NCBI GenBank assembly: GCA_023251805.1
Contig: JAHEYB010000029.1
Span: 1-41,260, forward strand
Origin: Bacteroidota bacterium
Lineage (GTDB): Bacteria; Bacteroidota; Bacteroidia; 2-12-FULL-35-15
Length of the DNA stretch: 41,260 bases
Direction: 5' to 3'
The translations under genes were made by a program, and so were the position numbers. How positions within the stretch are numbered: position 1 is the first letter of the stretch; each line of letters starts with the position of its first letter. Of the stretch, positions 8,276-15,968 are shown piece after piece. Below the pieces are notes generated by a model. It made no database searches and had not been told where the DNA came from. It worked only from the letters and a program-made list of their open reading frames with translations.

Positions 8276-9139
8276 ATGGAAACAAGCGAACTGCTTAAAA
8301 AAGTAAGAAAGATTGAAATTAAAACACGCGGACTCTCCAATCAAATTTTTTCTGGAGAGTATCACAGTGCTTTTAAAGGGCGTGGTATGACTTTTTCTGA
8401 AGTTCGCGAATATCAACCAGGAGATGATATTCGTTCGATCGATTGGAATGTAACAGCTCGTTTTAATGCACCATTTGTAAAAGTATTTGAAGAAGAGCGT
8501 GAAATGACAGTGATGCTTTTAGTTGATATAAGTGCATCCGGTGAATTTGGAACCCGCAAACAATTGAAACAAGATTTAATTACGGAGCTCTGTGCAGTGC
8601 TTGCCTTCTCCTCCATTCAAAACAACGATAAAATTGGTGTTATCTTTTTTACAGATAAAATAGAAAAATTTATTCCACCCAAAAAAGGAAAAACGCATGT
8701 GTTGAGAATCATTCGCGATTTAATTGAATTTAAACCCGAGCATAAAAAAACAGATGTAGAGTTGGCTCTAAAATACTTGACAGGAGTGATAAAAAAAAGA
8801 AGTATTGCATTTGTTATTTCAGATTTTATGGATTCGAATTTTAGTGATGCTTTAAAAATTGCAAATAAAAAACACGATTTGGTAGCCCTGCGAATTTATG
8901 ATAAGCGTGAGTTGGAACTACCAAATGTTGGATTGCTAAAATTAGTTGATGCGGAAACAGGAATAATAAAATGGGTGGACACATCCGACAAAAAAGTAAG
9001 GACACAATTTTTGGCTAACGGGAAAAAACACGAAGCGTATTTAAAAGACGCATTTAACAAAAGTGGTGTTGACACTGCAAATATTAATACGGAGGAATCA
9101 TACATCCTGCCTTTGACAAGCTTATTTAAACGGAGATAA
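8276..9139 (+). CDS. DUF58 domain protein, partner of MoxR in the Bat cluster
   Basis: A 287-residue protein with the DUF58 hallmark GRGMTFSEVREYQPGDDIRSIDWNVTAR around residues 36-63 and a degenerate VWA fold after it (MLLVDISASGEFG, with a DxSxS-like metal site). It lacks a signal peptide and membrane helices and is expected at the cytoplasmic face. MoxR plus DUF58 pairs are widespread, and the ATPase is thought to act on the VWA-type protein. The gap to moxR is 129 nt of repeats, to the next gene 66 nt. Confidence 0.92.
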   Translation: METSELLKKVRKIEIKTRGLSNQIFSGEYHSAFKGRGMTFSEVREYQPGDDIRSIDWNVTARFNAPFVKVFEEEREMTVMLLVDISASGEFGTRKQLKQDLITELCAVLAFSSIQNNDKIGVIFFTDKIEKFIPPKKGKTHVLRIIRDLIEFKPEHKKTDVELALKYLTGVIKKRSIAFVISDFMDSNFSDALKIANKKHDLVALRIYDKRELELPNVGLLKLVDAETGIIKWVDTSDKKVRTQFLANGKKHEAYLKDAFNKSGVDTANINTEESYILPLTSLFKRR

Positions 9140-9145
9140 CCATCG

Positions 9146-9195
9146 AACCTGACGGCAGACAGGCAGGTTACGAATAAAAAACGAATAGTACGAAT
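9146..9195. repeat. Palindrome plus ACGAAT direct repeats between the DUF58 gene and the BatD-like gene
   Basis: AACCTG (9146-9151) and CAGGTT (9164-9169) flank GGCAGACAGG, related to the palindrome at 8165-8186. Three copies of ACGAAT follow at 9170-9175, 9181-9186 and 9190-9195. Confidence 0.55.
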
Positions 9196-9205
9196 TGCGC
9201 ATAAA

Positions 9206-10207
9206 ATGAAACAAATTTTAAATCATATTAAACAGTTTACACGAATAGCTTTGCTAGTAGCCTGTTTATTTGTTTCATTGAATGCTAATGCACAACAAAT
9301 CAAAGCAACAGCTAAGCTGGATAGTAATGAAATTACAATTGGACAACAAGTTAAATTACAATTAAGTATTCAATATCGTGTGGATGGCGGCAAACACATA
9401 CAGGTATTATGGCCGGAAATTGCTGATACTATTAGAAAAGAAGTAGAAGTTGTTAGTCAAAGTAAAATTGATACGACCATTGACAAAAACGATCCTTATT
9501 TATTTACTCAAACACAAACATTAAACATTACCTCATTTGATTCGGGGTACTGGGCTATTCCGCCATTCAAATTTTTAGCCGGTGATACCAATGGAATATT
9601 TACCGACCCACTTTTATTGCAAGTAAATACAATTGCAGCAGATACAACTCAAGCAATTAAAGATATAAAAGAACCATACGAACAAGAATACACTTGGATT
9701 GATTGGATAAAAGATAACACACTCATTGTTTGCGTTTTTACCGGCTCACTGCTTGTCTTGCTCATTTTCTTTTTAATAATGAGATATACTAGAAAAGTAG
9801 TAGTGCCAATGGTAGAAGTAGAAATTCCAAAAATTCCTGCCCACATTATTGCTTATGAAAAATTGGAGAAATTAAAAGGAGAAAATTTGTGGCAGAATGG
9901 AAAACTAAAATTATATCATAGTCAGCTTACCGACATTGTTCGTGAATACATCGAGAATCGTTTTAAAATTCAAGCATTAGAGCAAACAACAGATGAAATT
10001 TTATTCGGTTTTAGAAATGTTTCTATTGATGAACAAAGCAAAACAAAATTAAAGCAGGTGCTGATTTTGGCCGACTTGGTAAAATTTGCAAAAGAACAAC
10101 CAATGCCAACAGAAAACGATTTAAGTATGAGCAATACTTATGGCTTTATTGACGGGACAAAGCGCGAAGAGGAAGAAACAAAAAAGGCAGTGGACAACAA
10201 ACAATAG
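9206..10207 (+). CDS. Membrane protein with BatD-like exterior and DUF4381-like interior part
   Basis: A 333-residue protein with a signal peptide (1-29, ending NANAQ) and an Ig-like extracytoplasmic part at about 31-145 that resembles the BatD beta domain (LDSNEITIGQQVKLQLSIQY). One membrane helix follows at 172-192, then a cytoplasmic region of about 130 residues ending in a charged tail. The layout matches the small protein usually found between the DUF58 gene and batA in Bacteroidota. It probably helps anchor or assemble the Bat complex. Assignment rests on position and domain layout more than on a clear motif. Confidence 0.7.
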   Translation: MKQILNHIKQFTRIALLVACLFVSLNANAQQIKATAKLDSNEITIGQQVKLQLSIQYRVDGGKHIQVLWPEIADTIRKEVEVVSQSKIDTTIDKNDPYLFTQTQTLNITSFDSGYWAIPPFKFLAGDTNGIFTDPLLLQVNTIAADTTQAIKDIKEPYEQEYTWIDWIKDNTLIVCVFTGSLLVLLIFFLIMRYTRKVVVPMVEVEIPKIPAHIIAYEKLEKLKGENLWQNGKLKLYHSQLTDIVREYIENRFKIQALEQTTDEILFGFRNVSIDEQSKTKLKQVLILADLVKFAKEQPMPTENDLSMSNTYGFIDGTKREEEETKKAVDNKQ

Positions 10208-10232
10208 GCAATTGGCAGTTGGCAGTTGGCAA
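10207..10232. repeat. GGCAGTTGGCAGTTGGCA repeat after the BatD-like gene
   Basis: Three degenerate copies of a TTGGCA-containing heptamer start inside the stop codon of the preceding gene. A related stretch occurs inside the mpl gene (23471-23497). The rest of the 116-nt gap holds a further GAACAAG/AACAAGCGAAC word pair near 10289-10317. Confidence 0.6.
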
Positions 10233-10323
10233 AAAAAGGAAAAATAAAAAATTAATTAAAAACGTTAGTATCTGTAAAATTTTGCTAATGAACAAGTGAC
10301 CGAATAAACAAGCGAACTAGAAT

Positions 10324-11334
10324 ATGTTTGATTTTTTTAATGATATCACATTTGCAAACAAAGAATTGCGCTGGTTGTTCCTCGTGATTCCTGTTATTAT
10401 TCTTTGGTACATTTTTAAATATAGAACTTTGAATGCTGAATTGAAAACATCTTCATTCAGTGGATTTGATAAAGTAAAAACAACGTACAAACACTATTTG
10501 CGGCATTTGATTATTATTTTTCGTTTGTGTGTTTTGTCCTTATTAATTCTTGTCTTGATGCGCCCTCAATCACGTTCGAGCTATAAAGATGTTAAAACAG
10601 AAGGAATTGATATTGTGATTGCATTAGATATTTCATCAAGTATGTTGGCAAAAGATTTCAAACCAAATAGATTGGAAGCAGCAAAAGAAGTGGCTTCAAA
10701 GTTTATTGATAGCAGACCAAACGACAGGATAGGATTGGTGATTTTTAGCGGGGAAAGTTTTACTCAATGTCCGCTTACATCCGATCATGCTGTAATAAAA
10801 AATTTATTTTCAGGAATAAGACTGGGAATGTTAGCTGATGGAACAGCAATTGGAAATGGCTTAGCAACATCTGTAACCAGGATAAAAGATAGCAAAGCAA
10901 AAAGCAAAGTGGTGATTTTATTAACTGACGGTGTAAACAATCAAGGCTCCGTTGCACCTTTAACCGCTTCAGAAATTGCAAAGGCTTACGGAATAAGAGT
11001 TTATACAATAGGCTTAGGAACAACAGGAAAAGCTTTGTCCTTTGCAGGTATTTATCCTGATGGCAGTTATGCTTACGAATATGCAGACGTTGTTATTGAT
11101 GAAAAAACAATGACAGAAATTGCTGATATGACAGGAGGAAAATATTTTAGAGCAACCGACAATGACAAATTAAAAGATGTTTATAAAGAAATTGACCGAC
11201 TAGAAAAAACAATTTTTGAAGAGAAAAACTTTACTAATAAATCAGAGCACTTTTTGCCATTTGCCCTTGCAGCAGGCATATTACTACTGATAGAATTTTT
11301 ATTAAAAAACACAATTTTAAAAAGTATACCATAG
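10324..11334 (+). CDS. batA: BatA, membrane-anchored VWA protein
   Basis: A 336-residue inner-membrane protein with hydrophobic helices at about 15-32 and 60-78, a von Willebrand factor A domain from about 95 to 290, and a C-terminal helix near 307-328. The metal-ion site is complete in its first motif (ALDISSSM, Asp102, Ser104, Ser106), with LADGTAIGNGL and LLTDGVNNQG as the further loops. Bat proteins were named for aerotolerance in Bacteroides fragilis and linked to stress resistance elsewhere. The next gene starts one base after this stop, so coupling to batB is likely. Confidence 0.93.
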   Translation: MFDFFNDITFANKELRWLFLVIPVIILWYIFKYRTLNAELKTSSFSGFDKVKTTYKHYLRHLIIIFRLCVLSLLILVLMRPQSRSSYKDVKTEGIDIVIALDISSSMLAKDFKPNRLEAAKEVASKFIDSRPNDRIGLVIFSGESFTQCPLTSDHAVIKNLFSGIRLGMLADGTAIGNGLATSVTRIKDSKAKSKVVILLTDGVNNQGSVAPLTASEIAKAYGIRVYTIGLGTTGKALSFAGIYPDGSYAYEYADVVIDEKTMTEIADMTGGKYFRATDNDKLKDVYKEIDRLEKTIFEEKNFTNKSEHFLPFALAAGILLLIEFLLKNTILKSIP

Positions 11335-11335
11335 C

Positions 11336-12376
11336 GTGCCACAGTTTGAATATAAATATTTTGTTTTTGCATTCGGGTTAATTCCGGTGTTTTTAATCAT
11401 TGCTTGGTTGGTGAGTCGATGGAGAAAAAAAGCATTGGCTTCTTTTGGCGAATTATCTGTTATTCAACAGTTATTTCCTGATGTTTCAAAAACTAAAAAA
11501 ACCTGGAAGTTTATTTTGTATCTCGTTGCATTTTCATTTCTGATAGTTGGATTGATGGATCCTTTGGTTGGAACAAATTTGGAAGAAGTAAAACGCAAGG
11601 GTGCCGACTTAATGATTTGTTTGGATGTGTCAAATAGTATGAAAGCAGAAGACTTACAGCCAAATCGCTTGGAAAAATCGAAACAAGCACTTGCAAAGTT
11701 GATTGAGAAATTAGAAGGCGACAGAATAGGCATCATTGTTTTTGGTGGTGAAGCTTATGTTCAATTACCAATTACAACAGATTATTCGGCTGCAAAATTA
11801 TTTTTAGAAAGTATCAACACAGATATGATTCCTACACAAGGAACAGATATTGGAAAAGCAATTGATATGGCAATGACTTCCTTCGGAAAGGATGAAGGGA
11901 AAAACAAAGCCATAGTAATTATTACTGATGGTGAAAATCACGATCAAAATGCAATTGAAGCAGCAGAAGCAGCAGTAGAAAAAGGAATTACCATACACGC
12001 TATTGGAATGGGTTCGGCTGAAGGCGCTCCCATTCCTGTTTACAAAGGCAATGTTAAAGAAGGGTTTAAAAAAGACAAAGAAGGAAATACAATTGTCACC
12101 AAATTAAATGAGCAAATGTTGCAGGAATTATCGGCTGCAGGAAATGGAATTTATGTAAGGGCCACTAATTCTGATGCGGGCTTAAATAACATTTTGGATG
12201 CGATTGATAAATTAGAAAAAAAACAATTTGAAAGTAAAATTTACAGTGATTACGAAGATCGTTTTCAATGGTTTATTGCTTTTGCATTTTTATTTCTTTT
12301 GATTGATACGCTTCTAACGGAGCGCAAGAGCAAACTATACAAACGAATGAATTTATTTGGAAATGAAAAGCAATAG
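11336..12376 (+). CDS. batB: BatB, membrane-anchored VWA protein
   Basis: A 346-residue paralogue of BatA with helices near 7-27 and 57-75, a VWA domain with metal site CLDVSNSM (Asp97, Ser99, Ser101) and IITDGENHD, and a C-terminal helix near 310-328. The start is GTG at 11336, one base after the batA stop. No ATG in this frame lies close enough to keep the first helix. BatA and BatB are expected to form a complex with the TPR proteins encoded downstream. The end overlaps batC by 14 nt. Confidence 0.93.
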   Translation: MPQFEYKYFVFAFGLIPVFLIIAWLVSRWRKKALASFGELSVIQQLFPDVSKTKKTWKFILYLVAFSFLIVGLMDPLVGTNLEEVKRKGADLMICLDVSNSMKAEDLQPNRLEKSKQALAKLIEKLEGDRIGIIVFGGEAYVQLPITTDYSAAKLFLESINTDMIPTQGTDIGKAIDMAMTSFGKDEGKNKAIVIITDGENHDQNAIEAAEAAVEKGITIHAIGMGSAEGAPIPVYKGNVKEGFKKDKEGNTIVTKLNEQMLQELSAAGNGIYVRATNSDAGLNNILDAIDKLEKKQFESKIYSDYEDRFQWFIAFAFLFLLIDTLLTERKSKLYKRMNLFGNEKQ

Positions 12377-13115
12377 CTTATCCTCTTTTTTAACCATGTT
12401 TTTTACACGCATCTTATTGTTTGTAGTGGCATTCTTATTTCCAATGATGAACTTTGCTCAATCGGAAAAATTACATTTAAAGGATGGAAATGCTGCTTAT
12501 AAAAACTCGAATTATAGTGCAGCTGAAAAAGAATACATGAAAGCGTTAAGTAAAAACCAAGATTCATACAAAGGAGCATTTAACTTAGGAGATGCGTATT
12601 ACAAACAAGGTAAATATGAAGAAGCCGCAACGCAATTTCAATTATTAACACATCGTGAAACTTCAAAAGACACATTGGCTAAAGCATTCCACAATTTGGG
12701 AAATTCTTTGTTGAAATCTAAAAAATACCAGGAGAGTGTTGATGCCTATAAAAATGCCTTGAAAAATAACCCAAATGATGCTGACACCAGATATAATTTA
12801 GCGTATGCCCAACAATATTTAAAACAACAACAAGAACAACAGAAAAAAGAACAAGAGAAAAAAGATAAAGAAAAAAAGGACGATAAAAAGGATAAGAAGG
12901 AAGAAAAGAAAGACGACAAAAAAGATAAAGAGGATAAGGACAAGAAAGAACAAGAGGAAAAAGACAAAGAGAAAAAAGAGCAAAAAAATAAAATTTCGAA
13001 AGAAGATGCTCAACGTTTATTGGACGCATTGCAAAATGACGAAAAAAATCTTCAAGAAAAAATGAAGAAAGGGAAAGTAAAAGGAGTGAAAGTAGAAATT
13101 GAAAAAGATTGGTAG
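12363..13115 (+). CDS. batC: BatC, secreted TPR protein with a charged low-complexity tail
   Basis: About 250 residues: a signal peptide ending MMNFAQ, then three tetratricopeptide units (roughly residues 33-135, such as KAFHNLGNSLLKSKKYQESV), then about 65 residues almost wholly Lys, Glu, Asp and Gln, and a short C-terminal helix-rich part (EDAQRLLDALQNDEKNLQEK). The ATG at 12363 gives a clean signal peptide; a TTG two codons earlier (12357) is possible but unnecessary. The gene overlaps batB by 14 nt. The tail may be a flexible contact region. The family is the BatC type of the Bat operon. Confidence 0.88.
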   Translation: MKSNSLSSFLTMFFTRILLFVVAFLFPMMNFAQSEKLHLKDGNAAYKNSNYSAAEKEYMKALSKNQDSYKGAFNLGDAYYKQGKYEEAATQFQLLTHRETSKDTLAKAFHNLGNSLLKSKKYQESVDAYKNALKNNPNDADTRYNLAYAQQYLKQQQEQQKKEQEKKDKEKKDDKKDKKEEKKDDKKDKEDKDKKEQEEKDKEKKEQKNKISKEDAQRLLDALQNDEKNLQEKMKKGKVKGVKVEIEKDW

Positions 13116-13246
13116 TCAAAAGAGGTTATTGGTTATTAGTTTATGGTTGTTTGGCAAATTTCCGTCAATCCGAGTGTTTTTTAACAGCCTCGAAATGACT
13201 GTGGCTTAAGAGTAATAAAGAACAGAGTACGGTTTTAAAATTTTTA

Positions 13247-15055
13247 ATGAAAAAAATAGTTTACATATTATTTTTTATGCTGTTTTTGACAAGCTGCATG
13301 TTTGCTCAGAAATTTACGGCCTCAGTTAGTTCAAACCGAGTTGCTGTAGGTGAAGCATTTCAATTGCAGTTTTCTTTAACCGGTCCCGGCAATAATTTTA
13401 AATTGCCTGCTTTATCAGATTTTGATGTGTTGGAAGGGCCTTATCAGCAGTCGAGTACATCCATCAACAATGGCTCAGTTTCGCAAACCTCTTCTCTAAC
13501 ATATGTTTTGTCTGCAAAAAAAGAAGGAAAATATACCATCGGCTCCGCAACCGTAAGCTCAGCAGGAAAAGCCATTCAATCTAATCCCATTTCCATAGAA
13601 GTAATTAAGGGCTCCGGGACTTCTGCAAATCAAAACAACAACACATCAAATCCTCAAGCAGTAACCAAACCAACCAGTGCAGATATAGGCGATAATATTT
13701 TTGTAAGAACCAATGTAAATAAATCCAAAGCATATATGGGTGAGATAATTGAAGTTACGTTCAAAGTTTACACCCGCATGGAAATGCAAATGCGTGGCTT
13801 ATCAAAACTTCCTAGTTATGATGGTTTTTTTGTTCAAGACATCAAAAATAAAGAGCAAACAAAACAAACAAATGAAACAATAAATGGAATCACTTATGTT
13901 GTTGGCGAAGTTTATAAAACTTACCTTATTCCTCAACACACAGGAAAATTAACAATCGACCCGTTTGAAATAGAATGTGTAGTTCGTCAAAAATCAAAAC
14001 GTAAACCAAGAGACATTTTTGAACAAATGATGGGTGTTGGATATGAAGATGTTATGTATCCTCTTAAAAGTTTACCTGTTTTTATTGATGTTCAAGCACT
14101 GCCGGAAGAAGGAAAACCGGAAGGATTTTCGGGAGCAGTTGGAACATACACCTACAAAGCTGTACTTTCAAAGGAAAAAGTAAAGGCGAATGATGCTGTG
14201 AATATTACATTAACACTTTCTGGAAAAGGAAATATAAAATTAATTGAACCTCCTAAAGTAAATTTTCCTGAAGATTTTGAAACATATGACGCTAAAACAA
14301 ATGAAGCGATAACAGTGAATGGAAATGGAATAAGTGGAACAAAAACATTCGATTACCTTGTTATTCCTCGTCACGAAGGAGAATATAAAATAGAAGCACT
14401 TAACTTCAGCTATTTTGATCCTGCAAAAAAAGAATACATAACATTACCTACCCCTACTTTTAATGTGCATGTAGATAAAGGCGATGGCACCTCAGCAACG
14501 GTTATTGGCGGAGGAACCACAAAGGAAGAAATTAAAGTGCTGGGAAGCGACATACGATACATTAAAACAAATACACAATTAAAAGAAAAAGAAAATTTCT
14601 TTTTTGGGTCAACTCTTTTTTATATATCCTTAATCAGCCCTCTTCTTACTTTTCTACTTTTTATTTTCATAAGAAGAAAAAATATTGAAAATAATAAAGA
14701 TGGTATTGCGGTAAAAAGTAGAAAAGCCACAAAGATGGCAAGAAAAAGATTGGTGATTGCCGAGCAATATTTAAAATCGGGTAATAAAGAATTATTTTAT
14801 ATCGAAATATTTAAAGCATTGTATGGATACATCAGCGATAAGCTTAACATCCCTGTTGCTGATTTAAACAAAGAGCATATTTCAACCACTTTAAAAAGCA
14901 GAACTGTTTCTGACTCAACAATAGAAAAATTAATAAGCACATTGGACAATTGTGAATATGCGAGGTATGCACCTAGTGCAGTGTCTGGCGATTTAAATGG
15001 CATATATAATAGTACAGTTGAACTCATTACCAAAATAGAAAATGAAATTGTTTAA
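13247..15055 (+). CDS. batD: BatD, large extracytoplasmic Ig-like protein with one membrane anchor
   Basis: A 602-residue BatD family protein. The N-terminal signal MKKIVYILFFMLFLTSC is followed by Ig-like domains from about 22 to 420 (for instance FTASVSSNRVAVGEAFQLQF and VNKSKAYMGEIIEVTFKV), a membrane helix near 458-476 and a cytoplasmic C-terminal part. The signal holds a lipobox-like LTSC, but cleavage at FAQ is as plausible, and a lipoprotein with a second anchor would be unusual. It overlaps batE by 14 nt. It would form the bulk of the periplasmic part of the Bat complex. Confidence 0.92.
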   Translation: MKKIVYILFFMLFLTSCMFAQKFTASVSSNRVAVGEAFQLQFSLTGPGNNFKLPALSDFDVLEGPYQQSSTSINNGSVSQTSSLTYVLSAKKEGKYTIGSATVSSAGKAIQSNPISIEVIKGSGTSANQNNNTSNPQAVTKPTSADIGDNIFVRTNVNKSKAYMGEIIEVTFKVYTRMEMQMRGLSKLPSYDGFFVQDIKNKEQTKQTNETINGITYVVGEVYKTYLIPQHTGKLTIDPFEIECVVRQKSKRKPRDIFEQMMGVGYEDVMYPLKSLPVFIDVQALPEEGKPEGFSGAVGTYTYKAVLSKEKVKANDAVNITLTLSGKGNIKLIEPPKVNFPEDFETYDAKTNEAITVNGNGISGTKTFDYLVIPRHEGEYKIEALNFSYFDPAKKEYITLPTPTFNVHVDKGDGTSATVIGGGTTKEEIKVLGSDIRYIKTNTQLKEKENFFFGSTLFYISLISPLLTFLLFIFIRRKNIENNKDGIAVKSRKATKMARKRLVIAEQYLKSGNKELFYIEIFKALYGYISDKLNIPVADLNKEHISTTLKSRTVSDSTIEKLISTLDNCEYARYAPSAVSGDLNGIYNSTVELITKIENEIV

Positions 15056-15812
15056 CTTCAAAATAGTAGTCGGAATAATTTTATTCGCCTTCATTTGCAA
15101 AAACGCCTTTGCAGAGGACAATACAATTGTCTTTGATAGCGCCAACGCATCGTATGCAAAAGGCGATTACGAAAAGGCAATTAAGCAATATGAAAGTTTA
15201 GTAACAAATAATGCTGTTTCAACGGAGCTCTATTTTAATCTTGGAAATGCTTATTATAAAACAAACAATATTGGTTTAGCAATTTTAAATTATGAAAGAG
15301 CAAAAAAAATAAACCCGGATGATGCAGATTTAAAAACCAATTTAAAGTTGGCAAATCAAAAAACAGAAGATAAAATTGACGCGGCACCTCAGCTATTTTT
15401 GTCGGAATGGAAAAATGGAATCATTGATATATTTGACGAAAAAACCTGGTCTATCATTTGTATTTTATTGTTTGTGGTTTCTATTGTTTTAATAGGATTA
15501 TACATCCTATCTCAAAATTATTTTTTTAAAAAATTAGGTTTTTTTGGTGCATGTTTTCTTTTTATTCTATCTATAATGACATTTTTTCTGGCTCAAAACA
15601 AATACGAATTGACAAAAAATAGTTCTGATGCGATAGTTGTCTCGGGAACAGCCACTGTTTCGGGTTCCCCAAATGAGAAAGGAACAAAATTGTTTATCCT
15701 GCATGAAGGAACGAAAGTAGAAATCACCTTGGAACAAAATGATTGGACAGAGATTAAAATTGCAAATGGAAATGTAGGCTGGATAAAAAGCAGCCAAATC
15801 GAAAAAATATAG
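15042..15812 (+). CDS. batE: BatE, TPR protein with two membrane helices and an SH3-like end
   Basis: A 256-residue protein with a signal peptide ending KNAFA, TPR units at about 30-105 (LYFNLGNAYYKTNNIGLAILNYERAKKINPDD), two membrane helices near 135-155 and 165-183, and a bacterial SH3-like domain at about 195-255 (GTKLFILHEGTKVEI, NDWTEIKIANGNVGWIKSSQIEKI). It is the last gene of the Bat operon; its start lies within the batD 3' end. The SH3-like domain may bind cell wall or a protein partner. Confidence 0.9.
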   Translation: MKLFNFKIVVGIILFAFICKNAFAEDNTIVFDSANASYAKGDYEKAIKQYESLVTNNAVSTELYFNLGNAYYKTNNIGLAILNYERAKKINPDDADLKTNLKLANQKTEDKIDAAPQLFLSEWKNGIIDIFDEKTWSIICILLFVVSIVLIGLYILSQNYFFKKLGFFGACFLFILSIMTFFLAQNKYELTKNSSDAIVVSGTATVSGSPNEKGTKLFILHEGTKVEITLEQNDWTEIKIANGNVGWIKSSQIEKI

Positions 15813-15843
15813 CGCTTAGGACTTCCCCAATTCCTTTTTCAAA

Positions 15844-15880
15844 AAGATTTCTAGGGTTTTCAACAAAATCTTCATTTTAT
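15844..15880 (+). terminator. Weak candidate terminator after the Bat operon
   Basis: AAGATTT (15844-15850) and AAATCTT (15866-15872) form a 7-bp AT-rich stem with a 15-nt loop, followed by CATTTTATT. Weak, but it is the only candidate in the 156-nt gap before the adhesin gene. Confidence 0.3.
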
Positions 15881-15968
15881 TAAAAAAATCAGATGGCTGT
15901 GCAACCATTTATGGCATTATTGTATCTATTAAATAACATTGAAGGAATTCTCTTTTTTCCTAAACATT

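Noticed and set aside
8053..8340. Minus-strand frame between moxR and the DUF58 gene
   Set aside because: Part of it (LPVGRQV) is the translation of the palindromic repeat at 8165-8186; the rest is antisense of two real genes.
12718..13119. Long minus-strand frames opposite batC, Leu/Phe/Ser-rich
   Set aside because: They are the antisense of the Lys/Glu/Asp-rich tail of BatC, which has few stops on the other strand; no start signal or protein character.
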